Source: CAYFKJ01 sp964401845
GTDB taxonomy: Bacteria; Pseudomonadota; Alphaproteobacteria; UBA2966
Reading direction: 5' to 3'
Length of the DNA: 13,392 nt
Assembly: GCA_964401845.1 (NCBI GenBank)
Contig: CAYOAD010000113.1
Span: 1-13,392 of the forward strand
The position numbers and the translations under genes are program-made. The notes under the pieces are model-generated. The model was not told the DNA's origin. It made no database searches and saw only the letters and a program-made list of their open reading frames with translations. This document shows, piece by piece, positions 7,505 to 13,392 of this stretch. How positions within the stretch are numbered: position 1 is the stretch's first letter; each line of letters starts with the position of its first letter.

Positions 7505-7609
7505 ATACGGTATGTCCGATTTTGAGGCGACTGACTGGCGTTGACCTGTTGCGGTATATTGATCTTTACGACAGCTAGTACGGATTGTCTTAGGCGAAGG
7601 TACCATTTG

Positions 7610-8254
7610 ATGACGGATTATCAACTTGCCGCGCTGCTGTGTTCACGGCTCAGCCATGATCTAACCGGTCCGGTGGGGGCGGTGGCGAACGGCATTGAAA
7701 TGCTTGGGGACAATCCCGATCCCGATATGCAGCGCCAATCCTTGGAGTTGTTGTCTTTTAGCGCGGCGGAAACGTCCCGACGGCTCCAGTTTTACCGCTT
7801 GGCTTTCGGTGCCGCCGGCGGCGTCGGAGCGACCTTGGGTCTGGGAGACGCCAGGCAGGTGGCGATGTCCTTTTTTCAGGAGCGCAAGCAATCACTGAAC
7901 TGGCCGGAAGACGATGCATCCGGAGTGACGTTACCGCAGGCCGGGGTACAATTGATCCTCAATATGGTTCTGTTGGCGGCAGAAGCTCTGCCAAGAGGTG
8001 GCACTGTTGATCTGTGGAACATTCTGTCGGACGGTAGCTTGCGCGTGCGAGTTACCGCAAGCGGTAAGAATGCGGGGTTGCATCCGGACTTTTTGAAAGC
8101 GCTGGAGCTTGGCGTTCAGACCGGGGACTTGGACGCCAGAACAGTGCAGCCTTATTATGTCGCTCTGCTTTCCGACTCCCTCAACGCTGGATTGGAATGC
8201 CGCGTCGAGGATTCCGGAGATGTATTACTGATGGCCGGCATTCCGCTCCTCTGA
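7610..8254 (+). CDS. chpT: ChpT histidine phosphotransferase
   Basis: Phosphotransferase of the CckA-ChpT-CtrA relay: it takes phosphate from the CckA receiver domain and hands it to CtrA or CpdR in the cytoplasm. The product is 214 residues, near the usual ChpT length. The helical-hairpin segment LCSRLSHDLTGPVGAVANGIEML (from 10) carries the phospho-accepting H16 followed by Asp, as in ChpT and histidine kinases. The rest resembles a degenerate kinase ATPase domain without N, G1 or G2 boxes, as expected for ChpT. The ATG at 7610 has GAAGG (7596-7600) 9 bases upstream; an upstream TTG in frame at 7541 has less support. A CheY-like gene follows after 140 bases and ctrA lies 2.6 kb downstream, so both the relay enzyme and its main target are in this window. 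Confidence 0.88.
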   Translation: MTDYQLAALLCSRLSHDLTGPVGAVANGIEMLGDNPDPDMQRQSLELLSFSAAETSRRLQFYRLAFGAAGGVGATLGLGDARQVAMSFFQERKQSLNWPEDDASGVTLPQAGVQLILNMVLLAAEALPRGGTVDLWNILSDGSLRVRVTASGKNAGLHPDFLKALELGVQTGDLDARTVQPYYVALLSDSLNAGLECRVEDSGDVLLMAGIPLL

Positions 8255-8274
8255 TCCGCCTTAAGGCTTGATTT

Positions 8275-8298
8275 CATGCGTCGATCCGACGCAGCATG
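8275..8298. terminator. Hairpin after chpT, possible weak terminator
   Basis: TGCGTCG (8277-8283) and CGACGCA (8287-8293) form a perfect 7-base stem with an ATC loop. An alternative fold pairs CATGC (8275-8279) with GCATG (8294-8298) outside a four-base inner stem. A short palindrome, GCCTTAAGGC, lies just upstream at 8258-8267. No T-run follows on the plus strand, so this may be a partial terminator or an RNA processing or stability element in the 140-base gap between chpT and the CheY-like gene. Confidence 0.3.
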
Positions 8299-8394
8299 AG
8301 TGTATATTGGTCTCAGTTGGAAATAATGGACTTGAACACCCCGCACCGGTTCAGTATGTCGATTGCTGGGGGGTGAAGTAGTGGAGTTGCTAGA

Positions 8395-8760
8395 ATGAAA
8401 TCATGTCTCGTTGTCGATGACTCGAAAGTCATCCGCATGGTTGCGCGTCGAATTCTTGAGGGCTTGAGCTTTGAGGTTCGCGAGGCTGTAGACGGCAAAG
8501 AGGCCTTGGATTCGTGTCTTACGGCGATGCCGGACGCGGTGCTGCTTGATTGGAATATGCCGGTCATGAATGGCATCGATTTTCTAAGGGAACTGCGGAA
8601 GACAGAGGGCGGAGACTCGCCGATTGTCGTTTTCTGCACCACGGAAAATGACATGGATCATATTCGTGAAGCCATGGACGCCGGGGCCAACGAGTACATT
8701 ATGAAACCTTTTGACAGCGACATACTGGAAGCGAAGTTTACCCAAGTGGGCCTTCTTTAA
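8395..8760 (+). CDS. CheY-like single-domain response regulator
   Basis: A 121-residue stand-alone receiver domain. The acidic pocket is D8/D9, the phospho-acceptor is D52 (LLDWNMPVMNG), the switch Thr is T82, and the conserved Lys is K104 (IMKPFD), with Y101 as the aromatic switch position. There is no output domain, so it must act by protein contact, as CheY does on the flagellar switch or DivK/CpdR do on cell-cycle proteins. The wording (VVFCTTEND, ANEYIMKPFDSD) and the location 23 bases before cheB favour a chemotaxis-type CheY. GGAG (8383-8386) lies 8 bases before the ATG. It begins a cheY-cheB-cheR set; no cheA or cheW is in the window, so its kinase is unknown. ChpT, encoded just upstream, is a possible phosphodonor but there is no direct evidence. 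Confidence 0.88.
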   Translation: MKSCLVVDDSKVIRMVARRILEGLSFEVREAVDGKEALDSCLTAMPDAVLLDWNMPVMNGIDFLRELRKTEGGDSPIVVFCTTENDMDHIREAMDAGANEYIMKPFDSDILEAKFTQVGLL

Positions 8761-8783
8761 CGCAAAGGAAAAAGGCCCCTAGT

Positions 8784-9971
8784 ATGTCCACGCCCAACAG
8801 TACCTCTAGTTCATCAACTGCAGGAACGGCTGCCGAACCACCCATCCGAGTGATGATGGTGGACGATTCCGCGGTTATAAGAGGCCTTGTCACCAGAATC
8901 CTGGAAGCCGAAAAGGATATATTGGTCGTAGCGTCGGTAGGCGATGGCTCACGCGCTCTGAAGTCCCTGGAAAACGACCGCACCATCGAAGTCATTCTCC
9001 TCGACATCGAAATGCCGGTTATGGATGGCCTCACGGCGCTGCCGCGGTTGTTGGAGATCGATCCGGATATCAAAGTCATCATGTCCTCAACGCTAACGCT
9101 GCAGAACGCCGACGTGAGCATGAGAGCGATGTCAATGGGCGCGGCGGACTATATCCCCAAGCCGACGTCAATGACCGGCGTTTCGGGATCGCAGGATTTC
9201 AAGCGGGATGTTATCGAAAAAGTTCGGGTGCTCGGTTCCGCCCGCCGGGAGAAATCGGGCTTGCCCGATGTTAGTTCTGCACCGCAAAAATCGGCGCCGC
9301 TTGCGCGTCCAAAGCCGGGCGAAAAGCCGGAGGTCCGGCCGGGTCTTTACCGCAACAAGCCGATCGTCTTGAGGGAAGCCTCGCGGCTCTCGCCCCTTGT
9401 GGTGGCGATCGGTAGTTCGACCGGCGGTCCGCAAGCCTTGTTTGAGTTGTTCGAGCAACTCGAAAATTCAGTGAAATTGCCGATATTCATTACTCAGCAC
9501 ATGCCGCCAACCTTCACAACGATTTTGGCCGAACGCATCAACCGCCTGACAGATGGCAACTGCAAAGAAGCGGTGGATGGGGAACCCGTGTTGGAGAACC
9601 GCGTCTACGTCGCGCCCGGCGATTATCACATGACAGTCAAAATTAAAGACGGCGACAAATTCGTTCAACTCGATCAATCGCCCCCGGAGAATTTTTGCCG
9701 CCCGGCCGTGGATCCGATGTACCGATCTATGGCCACGGCGTATGGCGGGCGCGTCCTTGGGGTTATCCTTACCGGAATGGGATCCGACGGCTTCAAGGGC
9801 GGAGAGGTGTTGGTTGAGGCCGGCGGCACGATTATCGCTCAGGATGATGACACCAGCGTGGTTTGGGGCATGCCCGGCGCGGTGGCGACTGGCGGATTGT
9901 GTTCGGCCGTGCTACCGATCAAACAAATCGCGCCGACAATTAAACGCCTTGTTGCGGGAGAAAAGCTATGA
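8784..9971 (+). CDS. cheB: Chemotaxis protein-glutamate methylesterase/deamidase CheB
   Basis: CheB removes methyl groups from, and deamidates, chemoreceptor glutamate/glutamine residues, giving adaptation; phosphorylation of the receiver switches it on. The product is 395 residues. The receiver (about 21-140) has D27/D28, phospho-acceptor D74 (LLDIEMPVMDG) and K126. A variable, Pro/Lys-rich linker covers about 150-200. The esterase domain (about 203-393) has the catalytic triad: S212 in GSSTGGP, H239 in TQHMP and D335 in GMGSDG. A 20-residue Ser/Thr-rich N-terminal tail precedes the receiver. The ATG at 8784 has AAGG 8 bases upstream. The stop overlaps the cheR start (ATGA), which couples the two opposing enzymes. 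Confidence 0.96.
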   Translation: MSTPNSTSSSSTAGTAAEPPIRVMMVDDSAVIRGLVTRILEAEKDILVVASVGDGSRALKSLENDRTIEVILLDIEMPVMDGLTALPRLLEIDPDIKVIMSSTLTLQNADVSMRAMSMGAADYIPKPTSMTGVSGSQDFKRDVIEKVRVLGSARREKSGLPDVSSAPQKSAPLARPKPGEKPEVRPGLYRNKPIVLREASRLSPLVVAIGSSTGGPQALFELFEQLENSVKLPIFITQHMPPTFTTILAERINRLTDGNCKEAVDGEPVLENRVYVAPGDYHMTVKIKDGDKFVQLDQSPPENFCRPAVDPMYRSMATAYGGRVLGVILTGMGSDGFKGGEVLVEAGGTIIAQDDDTSVVWGMPGAVATGGLCSAVLPIKQIAPTIKRLVAGEKL

Positions 9972-10783
9972 ACGATAGCGACTTCCACATTCTGGCGGAT
10001 ATGTTGAAGGAGCGCTCCGGCCTGGTTCTTGGAGACAATAAAACCTACCTCCTGGAAAGCCGTCTGGTTCCGGTAGCCAAGAAACATGGTATCGAGGACT
10101 TGGATGGGCTTGTTGCGGCGGTAAAAGGCACACCAAGCGAACGGCTGCTATTCGATATTACCGAGGCGATGACGACAAACGAGTCGTTCTTTTTCCGCGA
10201 CAACGCGCCGTTCGACAATTTCAAGGAGCACACCCTGCCGGCCCTGCTGGAAAAAAGGGCGAGCAGTAAATCAATTCGTATCTGGTCCGCCGCATGTTCA
10301 ACGGGCCAGGAGGCATATTCCTTGGCTATGTTGCTCAAGGAACAGGGATCGAAGCTGGATGGCTGGCGGATCGAGATTATCGGTACCGACCTCTCGCCGA
10401 CCGTGCTCGAGAAGGCGAAAGCAGGGGTGTATTCACAGTTCGAGGTTCAGCGCGGACTGCCGGTGCAATACCTCGTTAAATATTTCGCCCAGGTGAATGA
10501 ACTCTGGCAGATCGACGCCTCAATCAGGGCGATGGCTAAATACCGTGAAGGTAATCTGCTCGAGAATTTTTCCGACCTCGGAACGTTCGATGTCGTCTTC
10601 TGCCGCAATGTCCTGATCTATTTCGAACGCGACACCAAAGCCGAGGTCTTGGAAAAGATTTCACAAAGAATGCCGGGTGACGGCTTCTTGTACCTTGGCG
10701 GGGCGGAAACCGTTCTCGGCGTGTCGGAGGAATTCAAGCCCGTAACCGGACAGCGTGGCGTTTACGCGGTCAGCCGCGACTAG
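9968..10783 (+). CDS. cheR: Chemoreceptor glutamate methyltransferase CheR
   Basis: CheR methylates receptor glutamates with S-adenosylmethionine, opposing CheB. The 271-residue length is normal. The N-terminal helical domain (about 1-75) ends in TTNESFFFRD (69-78), which helps form the SAM site. The catalytic domain has SAACSTGQEAYS (107-118, SAM-binding motif I), GTDLS (139-143, acidic residue contacting the ribose) and FCRNVLIYF (211-219, CheR signature). There is no C-terminal TPR extension, so it is a simple cytoplasmic CheR. Its start overlaps the cheB stop by four bases. It is convergent with ctrA, with a 58-base gap. Confidence 0.96.
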   Translation: MNDSDFHILADMLKERSGLVLGDNKTYLLESRLVPVAKKHGIEDLDGLVAAVKGTPSERLLFDITEAMTTNESFFFRDNAPFDNFKEHTLPALLEKRASSKSIRIWSAACSTGQEAYSLAMLLKEQGSKLDGWRIEIIGTDLSPTVLEKAKAGVYSQFEVQRGLPVQYLVKYFAQVNELWQIDASIRAMAKYREGNLLENFSDLGTFDVVFCRNVLIYFERDTKAEVLEKISQRMPGDGFLYLGGAETVLGVSEEFKPVTGQRGVYAVSRD

Positions 10784-10828
10784 CGGTCGCCACTTGCGGA
10801 CGCCATAGCGTTATCCGGAATACTGGTG

Positions 10829-10841
10829 GCGGGAAACCCGC
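10829..10841. terminator. Small GC-rich hairpin between convergent cheR and ctrA
   Basis: GCGGG-AAA-CCCGC forms a perfect 5-base stem immediately after the ctrA stop on the minus strand and 45 bases after the cheR stop on the plus strand. The position suits a bidirectional terminator, but no T-run follows in either direction, so the call is weak. Confidence 0.3.
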
Positions 10842-11549
10842 TTATGCGGCGCCCGGCTGATCCTGAACGTCACCGGCCGGATCGCGCAGCACATAGCCAC
10901 GTCCCCAAACCGTTTCGATGTAGTGATCGCCGCCGGTCGCCGAGGCGATTTTCTTCCTCAGTTTGCAAACGAAGACGTCGATTATTTTCAATTCCGGCTC
11001 GTCCATGCCGCCATATAGGTGATTAAGGAACATCTCCTTGGTCAGCGTGGTGCTCTTGCGCAGCGACAGTAATTCGAGAATGCCGTATTCCTTGCCGGTC
11101 AAATGGATCGGTTCGTCATCAACTTCGACCGCCCGGGTATCCAAATTGACCGAGAGACGCCCGGTTTTGATAATCGATTGCGCGTGACCTTTGGAACGAC
11201 GCACGATGGCATTGATATGGGCAACCAGTTCCGCCTTGTCGAACGGTTTGGTCAGATAGTCATCCGCGCCGAACACCAATCCCTTCACCTTGTCATCTGG
11301 TTCTTTCATTCCCGACAAAATCAGAATGGGCGTTTCGACCTTGGCCAGCCTTAGTTTCTTTAGCACGTCATAGCCGTGCATATCAGGCAGGTTCAGATCG
11401 AGGATAATGATGTCGTAATCGTAGAGCTTTCCTAGATCGAGGCCTTCCTCGCCGAGGTCCGTGCAATACACATTGAAACCCTCAGAACCCAGCATAAGTT
11501 CCAGGCTTTTGGCCGTCGATTCGTCGTCTTCAACGAGAAGCACCCGCAT
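10842..11549 (-). CDS. ctrA: Cell cycle/motility response regulator CtrA
   Basis: OmpR-family transcription factor. In Caulobacter it controls the cell cycle and blocks the replication origin; in many other Alphaproteobacteria it mainly drives flagellar and motility genes. The product is 235 residues. The receiver (1-120) has E7/D8/D9, D51 as phospho-acceptor in ILDLNLPDMHGYDVL, and K101. The winged-helix DNA-binding domain (about 128-222) includes LTGKEYGILELLSLRKSTTL, then GRGYVLRD. The chain ends in Ala-Ala (QPGAA); in Caulobacter CtrA a C-terminal Ala-Ala is needed for ClpXP degradation. The ATG at 11549 has GGAAGAG just upstream, and the protein then begins with MRVLLVEDD as in homologues; the longer frame to 11696 is not needed. 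Two CtrA half-sites upstream suggest autoregulation. ChpT, its phosphodonor, is encoded in the same window. Confidence 0.97.
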   Translation of the reverse strand: MRVLLVEDDESTAKSLELMLGSEGFNVYCTDLGEEGLDLGKLYDYDIIILDLNLPDMHGYDVLKKLRLAKVETPILILSGMKEPDDKVKGLVFGADDYLTKPFDKAELVAHINAIVRRSKGHAQSIIKTGRLSVNLDTRAVEVDDEPIHLTGKEYGILELLSLRKSTTLTKEMFLNHLYGGMDEPELKIIDVFVCKLRKKIASATGGDHYIETVWGRGYVLRDPAGDVQDQPGAA

Positions 11550-11583
11550 GGCTCTTCCCCCAATTTTGAGAGATAATTTCGCA

Positions 11584-11612
11584 CATATGGTGACACTGAC
11601 CACAGTCGTTAA
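11584..11612 (-). promoter_or_regulatory. Candidate ctrA promoter (-35/-10)
   Basis: Read on the minus strand, TTAACG (11612-11607) lies 17 bases before CATATG (11589-11584), about 35 bases upstream of the ctrA ATG. The match to TTGACA/TATAAT is partial. The -35 overlaps a CtrA half-site, which is the usual layout of CtrA-activated promoters. The transcription start is not known. Confidence 0.35.
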
Positions 11613-11637
11613 CCATATGTACCGCAAAATGGTTAAC
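11608..11637. promoter_or_regulatory. Paired inverted CtrA half-sites between ctrA and fliI
   Basis: GTTAACCAT (11608-11616) and ATGGTTAAC (11629-11637) are perfect 9-base inverted arms with a 12-base spacer. Each contains TTAACCAT, the known half-motif for CtrA in Alphaproteobacteria (full motif TTAA-N7-TTAA; the two TTAA here are 20 bases apart and in opposite orientation). The site is 58 bases from the ctrA start and 131 bases from the fliI start, so it could serve both. No GANTC methylation site is seen in 11550-11768. Confidence 0.55.
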
Positions 11638-11756
11638 GCGGCAAGTTTTGGCGGCGATTTACAAAACCTTAATTCCCAATGCGCCATGATGGCCAATCAG
11701 CGTAACCGGTCGTACACAGCCGCAAATCGGCGAAGCTGCCCAGCAACCGAGTTATT

Positions 11757-11762
11757 GGGAGG
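11757..11762 (+). promoter_or_regulatory. Ribosome binding site that fixes the fliI TTG start
   Basis: GGGAGG lies 6 bases before the TTG at 11769. The frame is closed upstream by TAA at 11703 and contains no ATG or GTG between there and 11769, so this strong site decides the unusual start codon. Confidence 0.65.
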
Positions 11763-11768
11763 CGCTCT

Positions 11769-13091
11769 TTGGAAAGCGTGATTGCCGAACTTGACGCGCT
11801 TCAGGATCATGAGCGATATGGGCGCGTCGTCGCAATTCAAGGTCTTCTGATCGAGGTCTCGGGCCTGCAGCGGTGCGTGAGCATCGGTTCGCGTTGTCGC
11901 ATCGATACCCATGGCGGTGGCTCGGTGTCGGCCGAGGTCGTGGGTTTCCGCGATGACCGCGCCTTGATGATGCCTTTCGGCAGCGTCGAAGGCGTCGGCC
12001 TGGGCTGCAAAGCCGCGGTTTCCGAGCACGATTCGGTCGTGTATCCGGATGCCTCATGGCTCGGCAGGATCGTTAACGCGATGGGGGAACCGCTAGACGG
12101 CGGACCGCCTCTGTTGCGGGGCAACGTGGGCTATCGCGTCCGTGCTGAACCGCCGCCGGCCGCCAAAAGAAAGCGCACCGGGGGTAAAATCGATCTCGGC
12201 GTCAAGGTCATCAATACATTTCTCACCTGTTGCCTCGGACAACGCATGGGCATATTCGCCGGATCCGGTATCGGTAAGTCCATTTTGCTTTCCATGTTGG
12301 CGCGATACACCTCGGCGAACGTCAATGTCATTGGCCTCGTAGGGGAACGCGGCCGCGAGGTTCAGGAATTCATCCAGGACGATTTGGGAGAAGAAGGGCT
12401 GAGGCATTCCGTTGTCGTCGTGGCGACTTCTGACGAATCGGCTTTGATGAGGCGGCAGGCCGGCTACCTGACGCTGACGCTTTCGGAATATTTCCGCGAC
12501 CTTGATTATCAAGTCTTGTGCCTGATGGACAGTGTTACGCGGTTTGCCATGGCGCAGCGCGAGATCGGTCTCACGGGTGGAGAACCACCGGCCAGTAAGG
12601 GCTACACGCCGACCGTTTTTGCCGAACTGCCGAAATTGCTGGAGCGCGCCGGTCCGGGAACCGGGGAAGGCACGATAACCGGCCTGTTTACGGTTCTGGT
12701 TGAAGGCGACGATCACAACGAACCCGTCGCGGACGCGGTGCGAGGTATTCTTGATGGCCACATCGTTCTTGATCGATCTATTGCGGAACGGGGCCGCTAT
12801 CCCCCCGTCAATATCCTTCGCAGCCTGTCGAGGACGATGCCGGACTGCAACACGGACGATGAAAACAACCTGGTTAATCATGCCAAATCGATGGTGTCCA
12901 CCTACGAGGACATGTCTGAAATGATCCGCCTCGGCGCCTATCGCGACGGCTCGGATCCGCACGTCGACATGGCGATCAAATACCGCGACAAAATCGAGAG
13001 TTTTCTAACCCAGGACATGCATGAACCAGGCGATCTAGCCAGCGGTTATGCGGGTTTGGCTGATATTCTGAGGGGCAGCTACAAGAAATGA
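11769..13091 (+). CDS. fliI: Flagellar type III export ATPase FliI
   Basis: Cytoplasmic ATPase of the flagellar export apparatus, related to the F1-ATPase beta subunit; it works as a hexamer with FliH and FliJ to unload chaperones and feed export substrates. The 440-residue length is normal. An N-terminal beta-barrel domain (about 15-85) precedes the nucleotide-binding core with Walker A AGSGIGKS (164-171), GLVGERGREV (189-198), Walker B region CLMDSVTRFAMAQRE (251-265) and PPASKGYTPTVF (273-284). The C-terminal helical domain includes TYEDMSEMIRLGAY (378-391). This pattern separates FliI from F-type subunits, with the export-type GERGREV. Translation starts at TTG, with GGGAGG 6 bases before it. 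The stop overlaps the fliJ start (ATGA), so fliI and fliJ form an operon divergent from ctrA. Confidence 0.95.
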   Translation: MESVIAELDALQDHERYGRVVAIQGLLIEVSGLQRCVSIGSRCRIDTHGGGSVSAEVVGFRDDRALMMPFGSVEGVGLGCKAAVSEHDSVVYPDASWLGRIVNAMGEPLDGGPPLLRGNVGYRVRAEPPPAAKRKRTGGKIDLGVKVINTFLTCCLGQRMGIFAGSGIGKSILLSMLARYTSANVNVIGLVGERGREVQEFIQDDLGEEGLRHSVVVVATSDESALMRRQAGYLTLTLSEYFRDLDYQVLCLMDSVTRFAMAQREIGLTGGEPPASKGYTPTVFAELPKLLERAGPGTGEGTITGLFTVLVEGDDHNEPVADAVRGILDGHIVLDRSIAERGRYPPVNILRSLSRTMPDCNTDDENNLVNHAKSMVSTYEDMSEMIRLGAYRDGSDPHVDMAIKYRDKIESFLTQDMHEPGDLASGYAGLADILRGSYKK

Positions 13092-13384
13092 AGGGACTGG
13101 CGACGCTTATCCGCATGCACACCTGGGCGCTGGAGGAGAAGCGTCGAAAATTCTCCGAGTTCGAAGGGATGCGAGATGAATTCGTGCGTGAATTGGAACG
13201 GCTGGAAGCCCAACTCTTGGCCGATCAAAAGGCCGCCGCATTCTCACCGGAGTTGGCTCAGACCTACGGCAACTACGCTTTCACGGTGATCGAACGGCGC
13301 GAAGTCCTAAATCAGTCGATCAATGAGGCGAATGAAGCCTGGTCGGCCCTGTTTAAGTGGTCCAGTGTAAATGTTAGTGCATGA
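13088..13384 (+). CDS. fliJ: FliJ-like flagellar export stalk protein, short
   Basis: FliJ is a two-helix coiled coil that sits in the FliI hexamer like the gamma stalk of F1-ATPase and links it to FlhA. The call rests on position right after fliI (4-base overlap) and on charged helical sequence: LIRMHTWALEEKRRKFSEFE at the start, a glutamate-rich stretch (ELERLEAQLL, about 35-44) and a second helix, YAFTVIERREVLNQSINEA (from 63). The protein ends at 98 residues, whereas FliJ proteins are usually about 140-150. The EAWSALFKW segment still resembles the EAFxxLKK region of homologues, after which the last seven residues (SSVNVSA) do not. About 45 C-terminal residues of helix 2 would be missing. 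All three frames close within about 30 bases, so a single frameshift does not rescue it. The TGA overlaps an ATG at 13381. Confidence 0.75.
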   Translation: MKGLATLIRMHTWALEEKRRKFSEFEGMRDEFVRELERLEAQLLADQKAAAFSPELAQTYGNYAFTVIERREVLNQSINEANEAWSALFKWSSVNVSA

Positions 13385-13392
13385 CCGGTTTG
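13381..13392 (+). CDS. Possible start of the next gene after fliJ (four codons visible)
   Basis: ATG at 13381 overlaps the fliJ TGA in the ATGA arrangement seen for fdhD-mobA, cheB-cheR, fdsB-fdsA and fliI-fliJ in this window. Only four codons (M-T-G-L) lie inside the window, so the product cannot be named and the start could be chance. Confidence 0.25.

Noticed and set aside
7541..7560. Possible chpT promoter, TTGACC with TATATT
   Set aside because: The elements are only 8 bases apart, too close for a sigma-70 type promoter, and no -10 lies at 16-18 bases.
11550..11768. CcrM (GANTC) control of ctrA as in Caulobacter
   Set aside because: No GANTC is present in the whole gap between ctrA and fliI.
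12093..12962. 289-codon open frame on the minus strand
   Set aside because: Antisense to fliI across its Walker motifs; no domain recognised. Typical shadow in GC-rich coding DNA.
13340..13392. Simple frameshift restoring full-length FliJ
   Set aside because: After the last homologous segment the other two frames also meet stop codons within about 30 bases, so one inserted or lost base does not extend the protein.
1..13392. CRISPR arrays, insertion sequences, prophage or tRNA genes
   Set aside because: No direct-repeat array, transposase, terminal repeats or tRNA-like cloverleaf was seen; the genes are housekeeping or core regulatory families.

Overview
The window looks like chromosomal DNA of an alphaproteobacterium, most likely of Rhodospirillales type. 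It encodes both ChpT and a CtrA with the canonical D51 receiver motif, and these two occur together only in Alphaproteobacteria. The genes are tightly packed, most follow the base composition of their neighbours, and I see no rRNA, tRNA, insertion sequence, prophage or CRISPR array.

Left half (1-7504): formate oxidation and molybdenum cofactor. moaA (minus, cut by the left edge) makes the first pterin intermediate. Divergent from it, fdhD-mobA-modE-like (plus, 911-2803) encode the sulfurtransferase for formate dehydrogenase, the enzyme that adds GMP to the cofactor, and a short molybdate-type DNA-binding protein. Convergent with these, a two-gene operon (minus, 7232-2800) encodes a cytoplasmic NAD-dependent formate dehydrogenase: an alpha subunit with the Mo/W-bisMGD site, and a beta subunit that fuses the FdsG/NuoE and FdsB/NuoF modules. 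The module is self-contained: the cofactor is made, matured and inserted next to the enzyme that uses it. A small DUF3553 gene lies upstream of the dehydrogenase operon.

Right half (7610-13392): cell-cycle signalling, chemotaxis and motility. chpT, a CheY-like regulator, cheB and cheR run on the plus strand. ctrA lies on the minus strand, convergent with cheR and divergent from fliI-fliJ, which encode the flagellar export ATPase and its stalk protein. ChpT passes phosphate from the hybrid kinase CckA (not in this window) to CtrA, and CtrA controls motility genes in this class. Two TTAACCAT half-sites between ctrA and fliI suggest that CtrA controls itself and possibly the fliI operon.

Most genes belong to known families and I find no clearly new system. 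The points most worth a second look are a FliJ that is about one third shorter than usual and overlaps the next gene, nested inverted repeats upstream of ctrA, an inverted repeat with an internal terminator-like hairpin between moaA and fdhD, the fused formate dehydrogenase beta subunit, and an FdhD lacking the usual CxxC.
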